Below, one piece after another: positions 25,862 through 34,394 of a DNA stretch of 64,000 nucleotides. Position numbers and translations under genes: made by a program. Source of the DNA: Mesorhizobium amorphae CCNWGS0123 (lineage in GTDB: Bacteria > Pseudomonadota > Alphaproteobacteria > Rhizobiales > Rhizobiaceae). The stretch covers positions 3,780,001-3,844,000 of the forward strand of contig NZ_CP015318.1 in assembly GCF_001686985.1 (NCBI RefSeq), written 5' to 3'. How positions within the stretch are numbered: the first letter of the stretch is position 1; each line of letters begins with the position of its first letter. The notes under the pieces are model-generated. The model was not told the DNA's origin. It worked only from the letters and a program-made list of their open reading frames with translations, and did not search any database.

Positions 25862-26024
25862 GGAGAATCCTTTCACGCCTGTGGGAGTCAGGCTCGAAAC
25901 ATAGCCATCAAATAAACCCATAGGTTGACCGAAACAAGATGTTTGCGCCGCCGCCGCGGAAATGGCGCAAAGGATCGCCGATGTTGGGCCAAGCTTCTGG
26001 GCCAACTGCTTTCTCCGGGACGTG

Positions 26025-26831
26025 ATGAAAAGACGATATGGCGCCGCGATCCTGATCGCCATCCTGCTGGTGGCACTGGCTCTGGCCTGGTGGTCGAGGC
26101 GCCCTGCGCCGCCGCCGCTGGTCGTCGGTGGCGAACTGCCGGCACCGTGCCGGGATGTCGGCTTCGAGGCCGTGTCCTATGTCGTCTGCGAGATCGACCT
26201 TCGCACCAACAGCATCGGCGTCTTCCATGCCGGCGCCGATGGCAAGCCGTTCGGTTCGCTGCAGGCTTTCGACAAGGCGATGCAGGCTCAGGGCCAGCCG
26301 GTTCTGCTCGCCATGAATGGCGGCATGTACCACGAAGACCTGACGCCGGTCGGCCTTCTGATAGAGGATCGTATTCAAAAATCGCCGCTCAACCTCGCCG
26401 ACGGCGAGGGCAACTTCTTCCTCAAGCCGAACGGCGTGTTCCTGATCGGCAAGGATGGCAAGGCGGCGGTCATGGAGGCGAGCGCCTATGCCACCGCCAG
26501 GCCGGATGTGGCGTTTGCCACGCAATCCGGGCCGATGCTGGTCATCGACGGCCAGCTTCACCCGCGCTTCGAGCCGAACGGCACGTCGCGCTACATCCGC
26601 AACGGTGTCGGCGTGCGTGACGGCAATACGGTCGTGCTGGCGATCTCGCGCTCGGCGGTCAGCCTTGGCAGCTTCGCACGGCTGTTTCGCGACGCGCTCG
26701 GCTGCCCCAACGCGCTGTTTCTCGACGGCGCGGTCTCGGCGCTGTCGGGTGGCGAGCGGATGATCGTCGGCGGACATTATCCGGCGGGGCCGATCATCTC
26801 CGTCTCGGCGAAGAGACCCGCGGCCGGGTAG
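26025..26831 (+). CDS. Phosphodiester glycosidase-like (NAGPA/DUF2233) secreted protein
   Basis: The 268-residue protein has an N-terminal signal anchor (A-A-I-L-I-A-I-L-L-V-A-L-A-L-A-W-W). The exported domain resembles the NAGPA/DUF2233 family: A-M-N-G-G-M-Y, F-A-T-Q-S-G-P-M-L-V near the middle, and C-P-N-A-L-F-L-D-G-A-V-S near the end. Family members remove sugars linked through phosphodiesters, but the bacterial substrates are mostly unknown. The ATG at 26025 is preferred. It lies just upstream of the multicopper oxidase gene but with a 118-base gap. Confidence 0.8.
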   Translation: MKRRYGAAILIAILLVALALAWWSRRPAPPPLVVGGELPAPCRDVGFEAVSYVVCEIDLRTNSIGVFHAGADGKPFGSLQAFDKAMQAQGQPVLLAMNGGMYHEDLTPVGLLIEDRIQKSPLNLADGEGNFFLKPNGVFLIGKDGKAAVMEASAYATARPDVAFATQSGPMLVIDGQLHPRFEPNGTSRYIRNGVGVRDGNTVVLAISRSAVSLGSFARLFRDALGCPNALFLDGAVSALSGGERMIVGGHYPAGPIISVSAKRPAAG

Positions 26832-26949
26832 ACTCCCAAAGGAGAGCTTTCGTCTGCCCTGTCCGGCGTCAATTGGCCGCTGCCGAATATAGCTATAGCT
26901 AAATCTTGAAGCATACGCTATCCTTACCGCGATCTGGAGGAACGCAGGC

Positions 26950-28080
26950 ATGCGCGAAACGAAATCCTTGTTGGAGCGAAAGCTCGATCGAAGGCTGCTT
27001 CTGGCCGGTGGCCTTATGGCTGCCGGCGGCACGGCGGTCGCGGCGAGTGCCGCCCGCGGGCAGACAAGCCACGCCGGTCACGAGATGCCGGCGGCAGCTG
27101 CAACTGAAGCGCAGCCGGCGCATCTTTCGGCCCATGGTTCGATGATCACGGTCGGCGATGTCGACGATGCCCGCAACGGCTTCGATCCTTCGAAGCTGCT
27201 GAGCGACTGGTACACCGGAACGGTGTCGACACTGCCGGACGGGCGGACGCTTCGCACCTTCGAGGTCACGGCCGAGGACAAGGAGATCGAGATTGCGCCG
27301 GGCATCATGTTCCCGGCCTGGACCTACAATGGTCGTGTGCCGGGACCGACTTTACGAGCGACCGAGGGCGAGCGGCTGAGGATCGTCTTCCGCAACCAGG
27401 GTTCGCATCCGCATTCGATGCATTTTCACGGCATCCATGCCGCGCGCATGGACGGCGTTCCAGGCGCCGGCCTGATCGGGCCGGGCGAGGAGTTCGTCTA
27501 CGAGTTCGATGCCAGGCCGTTCGGCTGTCATCTCTACCACTGCCACGCCCTGCCGCTGAAGCGGCACATCCAGAAGGGCATGTACGGCGCCTTCGTGATC
27601 GACCCCGATCCGGCCCGGCATCCGGAGCACGAAGCGGTCGCCCGCTCGCGCCTGCTCGGCACGCCCGAGAATGCCGGCTGGCAGGAATTCGTCATGGTCA
27701 TGAATGCCTTCGACACCAACTTCGACAACGAGAACGAGGTCTACGCCGTCAACACGGTCGCTCACGCCTATGCGAAGAAGCCGATCCGGGTGCTGAAGGA
27801 CAAGCCGGTCCGCATCTATCTCGTCAATGTCGTCGAGTTCGACCCGATCAACTCCTTCCACCTGCATGCCAATTTCTTCGATTACTACAATCAGGGTACG
27901 ACGCTCACGCCCACGCTCAAGACGGTCGACTTGATCACTCAGTGCCAGGCCGAGCGCGGCATCCTCGAGTTCCATTTCCGGGAGCATGAGCCAGGGCTCT
28001 ACATGTTCCATCCTCACCAGTCGGAATTCACTGAACTCGGCTGGTCCGGCATGTTCGACGTCGTGGAGGCCGTGTCGTGA
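26950..28080 (+). CDS. Two-domain multicopper oxidase, Tat-exported
   Basis: The 376-residue protein is probably exported by Tat, since residues 14-23 read D-R-R-L-L-L-A-G-G with a hydrophobic core after. Copper ligands are visible: H155-S-M-H158-F-H160 and H194-L-Y-H197-C198-H199 in domain 1, H304-L-H306 in domain 2, and H354-P-H356 near the C-terminus. This fits a two-domain laccase or nitrite-reductase-like oxidase. The A-G-H-E-M linker near residue 43 may also bind copper. It overlaps the ZIP gene by four bases (GTGA), so metal oxidation coupled to transport is an attractive guess. Confidence 0.88.
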   Translation: MRETKSLLERKLDRRLLLAGGLMAAGGTAVAASAARGQTSHAGHEMPAAAATEAQPAHLSAHGSMITVGDVDDARNGFDPSKLLSDWYTGTVSTLPDGRTLRTFEVTAEDKEIEIAPGIMFPAWTYNGRVPGPTLRATEGERLRIVFRNQGSHPHSMHFHGIHAARMDGVPGAGLIGPGEEFVYEFDARPFGCHLYHCHALPLKRHIQKGMYGAFVIDPDPARHPEHEAVARSRLLGTPENAGWQEFVMVMNAFDTNFDNENEVYAVNTVAHAYAKKPIRVLKDKPVRIYLVNVVEFDPINSFHLHANFFDYYNQGTTLTPTLKTVDLITQCQAERGILEFHFREHEPGLYMFHPHQSEFTELGWSGMFDVVEAVS

Positions 28081-29276
28081 CCGATCTGAGCCGGACTTCC
28101 GCCGACACACGCGCCGACCGCCCAAGGTCGGCCTATCTGCTCTGGGTCGCGCTGCCGCTCGTCGTGCTCGGGTTGGCCATCGCCTGGCTGGTCTCCTCGG
28201 ACCCGCTGTCGAGCTTCCGCAATGGCGCGCCGGCGGTCGAGAACCTCACTTTCGAACGGACGATCCTGGGGGCGGACGGCATCCGCGTCCTCGTCCGAGC
28301 CGGCGGATCGGAACCGATGACCATCGCGCAGGTCCAGGTTGATGATGCCTACTGGCAGTTCACGCAGGACCCGCCTGGACCGATCGCACGCGGCGCCACC
28401 GCCTGGATCAGCCTGCCGTATCCATGGGTTCTGGGGGAGGCGCATGCGATCAACGTCGTGACCAACACCGGGACGACGTTCGGGCATGAGATCGCCGTCG
28501 CCGTACCAACGCCGACACGCGATTCGCTGAGCTTTGCCGCCCAGGCGGTGCTTGGCGCCTTCGTCGGCATCCTACCCGTGGCGATCGGCCTTATGTTCTA
28601 TCCCGCGCTCCGCGGCGTTGGACGGAACGGCATGGACTTCCTTCTGTCGCTGACCGTCGGCTTGCTCGCCTTCCTGTTCGTCGATGCCCTGGAGGATGCG
28701 TTCGAGCTGGCCGGCGAGGCCGCCGCCCTGTTCCAGGGACCGACCATGGTCGTGCTGGCCGCCACGGCCAGTTTCCTGCTGCTGATGGCGGCGGGCCGGC
28801 GGAGCGGGACACCGACGGGGTTGGCTCTCGCCACCTTCATCGCGCTCGGCATCGGCCTGCACAATCTCGGCGAAGGGCTGGCGATCGGCGCCGCCTTCGC
28901 CTCGGGCGCGGCGGGGCTCGGCACCTTCCTCGTGCTCGGCTTCACACTGCACAACATCACCGAGGGTATCGGCATTGCCGCTCCGATCCTGAAGCAGCGG
29001 CCGCCATTGCGGACCTTCGCCGCGCTGACGCTGCTGGCGGGCGGCCCCGCCGTGATCGGCCTGTGGATCGGCAGCCTTGCCTATGCTCCACAATGGTCGG
29101 CGCTGGCGCTGGCGGTCGGCGCCGGGGCAATCCTGCAGGTGATCGTCGAACTGGTGTCGATGCAGCTTCGTCAGCGGACCGACGGCACACGCGCCTTGTT
29201 CGCACCGAGCGCGATGGCTGGTTTGGCGGCCGGCGTTGGCTTCATGTACCTGACGGCGATGCTGGTAAAGATCTGA
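28077..29276 (+). CDS. ZIP family metal transporter with extracytoplasmic domain
   Basis: The 399-residue protein starts at a GTG overlapping the oxidase stop. One N-terminal helix (residues about 20-40) is followed by about 100 residues of beta-rich extracytoplasmic sequence, then seven or eight helices. The ZIP metal sites are clear: H-N-L-G-E-G in one helix and H-N-I-T-E-G in the next. These carry Zn, Fe or Mn inward. The large N-terminal domain is not part of classic ZIP transporters and could dock the multicopper oxidase. Confidence 0.88.
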   Translation: MTDLSRTSADTRADRPRSAYLLWVALPLVVLGLAIAWLVSSDPLSSFRNGAPAVENLTFERTILGADGIRVLVRAGGSEPMTIAQVQVDDAYWQFTQDPPGPIARGATAWISLPYPWVLGEAHAINVVTNTGTTFGHEIAVAVPTPTRDSLSFAAQAVLGAFVGILPVAIGLMFYPALRGVGRNGMDFLLSLTVGLLAFLFVDALEDAFELAGEAAALFQGPTMVVLAATASFLLLMAAGRRSGTPTGLALATFIALGIGLHNLGEGLAIGAAFASGAAGLGTFLVLGFTLHNITEGIGIAAPILKQRPPLRTFAALTLLAGGPAVIGLWIGSLAYAPQWSALALAVGAGAILQVIVELVSMQLRQRTDGTRALFAPSAMAGLAAGVGFMYLTAMLVKI

Positions 29277-29294
29277 GCGTCGCCGGCCGGAAGT

Positions 29295-29528
29295 TCAGTC
29301 CGGGACGCTGGTCTGTAGGGCGAGTGCGTGGAGCACGCCGCCCATATTGCCCTTCAGCGCGTCATAGACCATCTGGTGCTGCTGGACGCGGCTCTTGCCG
29401 CGAAAGCTCTCGGCCACCACTTCGGCCGCATAGTGGTCGCCGTCTCCGGCGAGGTCGCGAATCGTCACCTTGGCGTCCGGAATGCCTTCCTTGATCAGCT
29501 TTTCGATGTCGTGGGCATCCATTGCCAT
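29295..29528 (-). CDS. bolA: BolA family protein
   Basis: The 77-residue protein has the BolA fold (I-E-K-L-I-K-E-G-I-P-D-A-K-V then G-D-G-D-H-Y-A-A-E-V-V and the conserved H-Q-M-V-Y-D-A-L). BolA proteins bind monothiol glutaredoxins and help in Fe-S transfer and iron regulation. In many rhizobia bolA lies between purL and grxD. Here it follows purL and a membrane gene, and grxD is further away. It is convergent with the ZIP gene. Confidence 0.93.
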   Translation of the reverse strand: MAMDAHDIEKLIKEGIPDAKVTIRDLAGDGDHYAAEVVAESFRGKSRVQQHQMVYDALKGNMGGVLHALALQTSVPD

Positions 29529-29634
29529 GGCAAAATCCTGTTTCGAGCGGGGCAGTTAGGCAGCTTATATATAGTGTGACTCGGGCGAGCCTAAAGCCTT
29601 TCCAGTTCGGATTGAAGCCGTTCCATCCGTGGAT

Positions 29635-30162
29635 CTACGGGCCATCCTGCCGGGGACGGACCGCACCGCCCTCGCCGATGTCATCGCGCATCGAGAAAGC
29701 CCGCCCGAGGCTGAAGGTGAGCACGTAGAGCGGGATATTGATCACCAGGCAGACGATGGGAAGATAACTGGTCATCTGCCAGAGCGGCGAGAAGAAGGGC
29801 TGACCATAGCCGTCGCAGACCAGAGACGAGCCGTATTCCCACACCGCCCCGGTGGCCATGGCGACGGCGAAAAGCTTGAGGCAGGTGACGATCTGGCGTG
29901 CCCGCGCGGCCTCAGGCGAAAGCCGGTTCCACAGCGCCAGGCAGATGATCGGAACAGCATAGATCAGGTTCTGCGCGAGCAGCATCGGCAGCGTGCCGTT
30001 GGCCGCAGCAAGAAACTCCGCCCGCGTTTCCAGGCGGGGGCAAACTTCGCTTCCGGTCGTCGACAGCAGGAAAAAGACGAACGGCCCGAGAAACCAGAAG
30101 AAGAACAGCGACGGCCAGAAGACGACTGCGAGCAGCGCCCGGACGGCCAGCCTGGTGGTCAA
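29635..30162 (-). CDS. Hypothetical four-helix membrane protein
   Basis: The 175-residue protein has four hydrophobic segments (residues about 8-32, 57-77, 92-112, 130-155) and two cysteines in periplasmic loops. I recognise no family. The start is a TTG whose bases overlap the purL stop (TTGA), so it is probably translated with purL. Its last 20 residues are polar. Expression with purL looks positional, not functional. Confidence 0.65.
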   Translation of the reverse strand: MTTRLAVRALLAVVFWPSLFFFWFLGPFVFFLLSTTGSEVCPRLETRAEFLAAANGTLPMLLAQNLIYAVPIICLALWNRLSPEAARARQIVTCLKLFAVAMATGAVWEYGSSLVCDGYGQPFFSPLWQMTSYLPIVCLVINIPLYVLTFSLGRAFSMRDDIGEGGAVRPRQDGP

Positions 30163-32390
30163 ATGGCCTGATCCATGAAGCGCGGGAACCAGCCTTCGTG
30201 AGCGGCTGTCAGGTCGCTGACCGGGATCGCGCGCGCATCGCCGAGTTTCAGTTCGCTGCCGCCGGTCGAGCCGATCCAGGGCGCGAAGATGCCGAGCTTG
30301 CTCTGCTCATCGCGAATGGCGTCCCATTCCTTGCTTTGCGGATCGACCGACAGCGTCAGCAGATAGCGGCCCTGATCCTCGCCGAACCAGACCGGGATCG
30401 GGTCGGTGCCGGTCAGCCCGGGGATGGTGGCGCCGATGCCCGACGCCATCGCCATTTCGGCCAGGGCCACGGCGATGCCGCCATCGGAGACGTCATGCGC
30501 CGCGGTTACCACGCCGGAAGCGATCAGCGCGCGCACATGATCGCCGACGCGCTTTTCATGCTCGAGGTCGACCGGCGGCGGCGGGCCGTCCGCGCGGCCA
30601 TGGATGTCTCTGAAATAGACGGACTGGCCGAGATGGGTTCCCCACATGGACGGCGCACCGACCAGTATGATCATCTGGCCTTCGGCGGCAAAGCCGATCC
30701 GCGCCATCTTCGACCAGTCGGCGATCAGCCCGACGCCGCCGATGGTCGGTGTCGGCAGAATGCCGCGCCCATTGGTTTCGTTGTAGAGCGAGACGTTGCC
30801 GGAGACGATCGGGAAGCCGAGCGCGCGGCAGGCGTCACCAATGCCTTTTACCGCGCCGACCAGCTGGCCCATGATCTCGGGCCGTTCCGGATTGCCGAAA
30901 TTGAGATTGTCGGTGGCGGCCAGCGGCAGCGCTCCGGTGGCGGTCAGGTTGCGCCAGCATTCGGCCACCGCCTGCTTGCCGCCTTCATACGGGTCGGCCT
31001 CGCAATAGCGCGGCGTCACGTCGGAGGAGAAGGCGAGCGCCTTGGTCGGATGGCCCTCGACACGGACAACGCCGGCGTCACCGCCCGGAAGCTGCAGCGA
31101 ATTGCCCTGGATCAGCGTGTCGTATTGCTCCCACACCCAGCGGCGCGAGGAGAGGTCCGGCCCGCCGAGCATCTTGAGCAGGGCGTCGGCGACGTCGGCC
31201 TTGGGCGCATCGTTGGCGGCCAGCGGCGCCGGCTTCTTCGACTCAACCCAGGGGCGATCATATTCGGGCGCCTGGTCGCCGAGATCCTTGATCGGCAGAT
31301 TGGCGACCTCCTCGCCCTGATGAATGACGCGGAAACGCAAATCGTCGGTGGTCTTGCCGACGATGGCGAAGTCGAGGCCCCATTTGTGGAAGATCGCCTC
31401 GGCTTCCTTCTCTTTTTCCGGGCGCAGCACCATCAGCATGCGCTCCTGGCTCTCGGACAGCATCATCTCATAGGCACTCATGCGCTCCTCGCGCACCGGC
31501 ACTCTGTCGAGGTCGAGCTCGATGCCGAGGTCGCCCTTGGCACCCATCTCGACCGCCGAGCACGTGAGGCCGGCCGCACCCATGTCCTGGATGGCGATCA
31601 CAGCGCCCGAAGCCATCAGTTCGAGGCAGGCTTCGAGCAGGCACTTTTCGGTGAAGGGGTCGCCGACCTGAACGGTCGGGCGCTTCTCCTCGATCTTGTC
31701 GTCGAATTCGGCCGACGCCATGGTGGCGCCGCCGACGCCGTCGCGGCCTGTCTTGGCGCCGAGATAGACGACCGGCAGGCCGACGCCCTTGGCCTCGGAC
31801 AGGAAGATGGCGTCCGTCTTGGCAAGGCCGGCAGCGAAGGCATTGACCAGGATGTTGCCATTGTAGCGGGCGTCGAAATTCACCTCGCCGCCGACCGTCG
31901 GCACGCCGAAGGAATTGCCGTAGCCGCCGACGCCGGAAACAACGCCGGCGACGAGATGCCGGGTCTTGGGATGGTCCGGCGCGCCGAAGCGCAGCGCGTT
32001 CATAGCCGCTACCGGCCGCGCACCCATGGTGAAGACGTCGCGCAAAATGCCGCCGACGCCGGTCGCCGCTCCCTGGTAGGGCTCGATGTAGGACGGATGG
32101 TTGTGGCTCTCCATCTTGAACACGACGCAATCGCCGTCACCAATGTCGACCACACCGGCATTCTCGCCCGGACCCTGGATGACCTGCGGTCCGGTGGTGG
32201 GCAGCGTGCGCAGCCACTTCTTCGAGGATTTGTAGGAACAGTGCTCGTTCCACATCGCCGAGAAGATGCCAAGTTCGGTGAAGCTCGGCTCGCGCCCGAC
32301 CAGATCGAGGATGCGCTGGTATTCATCGGGCTTCAGCCCATGCGAGGCAATGAGTTCCGGGGTGATCGGCACGGAATTGGAAATGGTCAT
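30159..32390 (-). CDS. purL: Phosphoribosylformylglycinamidine synthase large subunit PurL
   Basis: PurL performs step 4 of purine synthesis, making FGAM with ammonia from PurQ and help from PurS. The 743-residue protein is the small PurL type, with N-E-H-C-S-Y-K-S-S near residue 50, M-E-S-H-N-H-P-S-Y-I-E-P-Y near 95 and Q-D-M-G-A-A-G-L-T near 280. All are typical. The ATG at 32390 gives the family length. It is separated from purQ by five genes, unlike tighter pur clusters. Confidence 0.97.
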   Translation of the reverse strand: MTISNSVPITPELIASHGLKPDEYQRILDLVGREPSFTELGIFSAMWNEHCSYKSSKKWLRTLPTTGPQVIQGPGENAGVVDIGDGDCVVFKMESHNHPSYIEPYQGAATGVGGILRDVFTMGARPVAAMNALRFGAPDHPKTRHLVAGVVSGVGGYGNSFGVPTVGGEVNFDARYNGNILVNAFAAGLAKTDAIFLSEAKGVGLPVVYLGAKTGRDGVGGATMASAEFDDKIEEKRPTVQVGDPFTEKCLLEACLELMASGAVIAIQDMGAAGLTCSAVEMGAKGDLGIELDLDRVPVREERMSAYEMMLSESQERMLMVLRPEKEKEAEAIFHKWGLDFAIVGKTTDDLRFRVIHQGEEVANLPIKDLGDQAPEYDRPWVESKKPAPLAANDAPKADVADALLKMLGGPDLSSRRWVWEQYDTLIQGNSLQLPGGDAGVVRVEGHPTKALAFSSDVTPRYCEADPYEGGKQAVAECWRNLTATGALPLAATDNLNFGNPERPEIMGQLVGAVKGIGDACRALGFPIVSGNVSLYNETNGRGILPTPTIGGVGLIADWSKMARIGFAAEGQMIILVGAPSMWGTHLGQSVYFRDIHGRADGPPPPVDLEHEKRVGDHVRALIASGVVTAAHDVSDGGIAVALAEMAMASGIGATIPGLTGTDPIPVWFGEDQGRYLLTLSVDPQSKEWDAIRDEQSKLGIFAPWIGSTGGSELKLGDARAIPVSDLTAAHEGWFPRFMDQAI

Positions 32391-32541
32391 GGGCGGCGAT
32401 TTGTATCCGTGGGAGCGGGGATTTTGAGTCCCCTCTTATCGCAAGCTTCCGCGCGATACACCCCATCGAATGACGAAAAACGCCGGAAAACCACAGGCTG
32501 GCGCTTGCTCGCTGGTAGGCTTAGCGGAGGGCGGGGCGAAA

Positions 32542-33951
32542 TCAGGAAAAACTGTCGTAGCCGGCGCGGCCTTCGTCGAGCAGTCGCCGAATGACCGCGA
32601 CGCCGCCGGCGACATCCTTGCCCTGCCTTGGCTGCGAAACGCCGAAACGCACGCCGTGGAAGACTTGCTCGGAGCGGCCGGCCTTGAACTCGTCCTCGTC
32701 GTCGATGAGCACGCCATGCTCGAGGCAGGCATTCTTGAAGGTGCCGGAGAGCCAGGGGTCGGGCAAGGTTAGCCAGACGAAAGGCACGCTGTCCTTGGCC
32801 CTGAATTCGAAACCGGAGAGCGTCTCGCGCACGATGGCGATGCGCGCGCCGATTTCGGCGATGCAGCGCTTGCGGATATCGCTGGCCTGGCCTGACAGCA
32901 CCAGCCGCGAGCCGACCTCGGCCAGCAGGAAAGGGAGGCCGCCGGTCATCATCTTGTGGGCGACGCGGATGCGATGGCGGTAGGCCGGCGGACAGGCGAG
33001 CCAGCCGCCGCGAACGCCCGCCGCGACCGATTTCGACAGGCCGCCGGCAACGATGGTTCTTTCGGGCGCATATTCCGCGAGCAGCGGCGTCGGATCGTCG
33101 GTCAGGTCGCCGTAAAGATCGTCCTCGATCAGCACGACATTGTACTCACGGGCGACGCGCGCGATCGCTTGCCGGCGATCCGCTGAATGCGTCACCAGCG
33201 TCGGGTTCTTGGCCGTCGGCATCAAGAACATCATCTTCGGGTGCTTTTGCGCGCAGACGCGCTCGAAATCGTCGGGGTCGATGCCGCCCTCGTCGGATGC
33301 CACCAGCGCGGTCCTGCGGCCGATCAGGCCGGCGCTGCGCGATATCTGCGAATAGGTGAGGTGCTCGAAGGCGACATAGTCACCGGGCGTGGTCAGCGCG
33401 GCGATGGCGGCCATCACCGCTGCATGGGTGCCGAGCGTCGGCACGATGGCGTCAGCCGCCGGCCGGAACGAGTTCCGCGATAGCCAGCGGGCGCCGGCCT
33501 CGTACCAGCGCGCCGGGAAATCCCGCGTGTAGCTCGAAATGTCGTACGGATGCTCCTGCGCTATGCGCGACAGCACTTCGGCGATGATGGCGCCCTGACC
33601 GATGTCGGGCGCGGCCGTGCTGTCGAAGCGCAGCTTGCCTATCGGCGCGTCGATAAAGCGCGTGCCCTGCACATCGGGCGGCGGGAGATCGGACTTCGTT
33701 TCAGACTGCTGGGCGAGCACGTAGGTGCCGCGGCCGACCTCGCCGCTGACCAGCCCGCGCTCGCGCAGCAACTGATAGGCCCGGCCGACGGTGCCGACGG
33801 TGGTGCCGATATCGTAGGCGAGGTCGCGCTGCGGCGGCAGTTTTGCCCCGGCGTCGATGACGCCGCGATCGATATCTGACTCAATGCTGTCAGCAAGGCG
33901 CTGGTACAGAGGGCCGGAACCGGCGGTGAGATCGGGAAGCCAATTTGTCAT
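32542..33951 (-). CDS. MocR-type (GntR/aminotransferase) transcriptional regulator
   Basis: The 469-residue protein has an N-terminal GntR winged helix (residues 1-80, with L-P-P-Q-R-D-L-A-Y-D and G-R-G-T-Y-V) and a class I aminotransferase domain with the PLP lysine at Lys307 in G-G-L-S-K-S-V-A-A-G. MocR regulators sense an amino compound through PLP and often control a divergent gene. Here the divergent gene is a DUF1127 protein. A nearly symmetric site overlaps the upstream edge at 33952. Targets are unknown. Confidence 0.88.
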   Translation of the reverse strand: MTNWLPDLTAGSGPLYQRLADSIESDIDRGVIDAGAKLPPQRDLAYDIGTTVGTVGRAYQLLRERGLVSGEVGRGTYVLAQQSETKSDLPPPDVQGTRFIDAPIGKLRFDSTAAPDIGQGAIIAEVLSRIAQEHPYDISSYTRDFPARWYEAGARWLSRNSFRPAADAIVPTLGTHAAVMAAIAALTTPGDYVAFEHLTYSQISRSAGLIGRRTALVASDEGGIDPDDFERVCAQKHPKMMFLMPTAKNPTLVTHSADRRQAIARVAREYNVVLIEDDLYGDLTDDPTPLLAEYAPERTIVAGGLSKSVAAGVRGGWLACPPAYRHRIRVAHKMMTGGLPFLLAEVGSRLVLSGQASDIRKRCIAEIGARIAIVRETLSGFEFRAKDSVPFVWLTLPDPWLSGTFKNACLEHGVLIDDEDEFKAGRSEQVFHGVRFGVSQPRQGKDVAGGVAVIRRLLDEGRAGYDSFS

Positions 33952-33975
33952 GGTGACAATTTTCTACATTGCACC
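33952..33975. promoter_or_regulatory. Candidate operator upstream of the MocR gene
   Basis: GGTG-A-CAAT and ATTG-CACC form an imperfect inverted repeat directly before the MocR start codon on the minus strand. It could be an autoregulatory site. Only symmetry supports it. Confidence 0.3.
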
Positions 33976-34038
33976 GCACAAGGAGTCAATCCATATGCGC
34001 AGTGCATGGAAATGGGTACAAAGGCAACTTTTGGCAGA

Positions 34039-34296
34039 ATGACAATGGATACAATCGAGACAATTCGTTACGCGGGAACTGAATGGATCGGGCAGACGCA
34101 ACGCCCGTCGGCACGGCCGACCCACGGCCGTCGTCTCATGCGTTTGGTCCGCTCGCTCGCCATGTGGGTGGCCAGGCTGCTGGAGCGCCGGCGCAGCCGG
34201 CTGGCTTTGCTGGAAATGACCGACGAGCAGCTCAAGGACATCGGCGTTTCGCGCTGCGATGCCCATCGCGAAGGCCTGAGGCCGTTCTGGGATTGA
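34039..34296 (+). CDS. DUF1127 (YjiS-like) small protein
   Basis: The 85-residue protein ends with the DUF1127 domain: R-S-R-L-A-L-L-E-M-T-D-E-Q-L-K-D-I-G-V-S-R-C-D-A. This Arg-rich domain occurs in small rhizobial proteins with roles in phosphate, carbon or RNA turnover regulation in the few cases studied. The start could be the ATG at 34006, 34039 or 34045; 34039 is a compromise. It is divergent from the MocR gene. Confidence 0.8.
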   Translation: MTMDTIETIRYAGTEWIGQTQRPSARPTHGRRLMRLVRSLAMWVARLLERRRSRLALLEMTDEQLKDIGVSRCDAHREGLRPFWD

Positions 34297-34331
34297 GCGC
34301 TGCCGGGCTCGCACCTTCCGCGCAGGTCTCT

Positions 34332-34377
34332 AGCAATTCCAGGAAAAGTGCTTGGCGGTTTTCCGTCTGGAATTGCA
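34332..34377. repeat. Rhizobial palindromic repeat, GCGGTTTT-core type
   Basis: Perfect 9-bp arms GCAATTCCA and TGGAATTGC (34333-34341, 34368-34376) enclose GGAAAAGTG-GGCGGTTTTCC. Its core matches the elements at 24059 and 37871. It lies between convergent genes. Confidence 0.75.
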
Positions 34378-34394
34378 TGAAACAAAGAACCGCT

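Noticed and set aside
30198..32594. A 798-codon plus-strand open frame opposite purL
   Set aside because: Same antisense effect. purL has full family motifs on the other strand.
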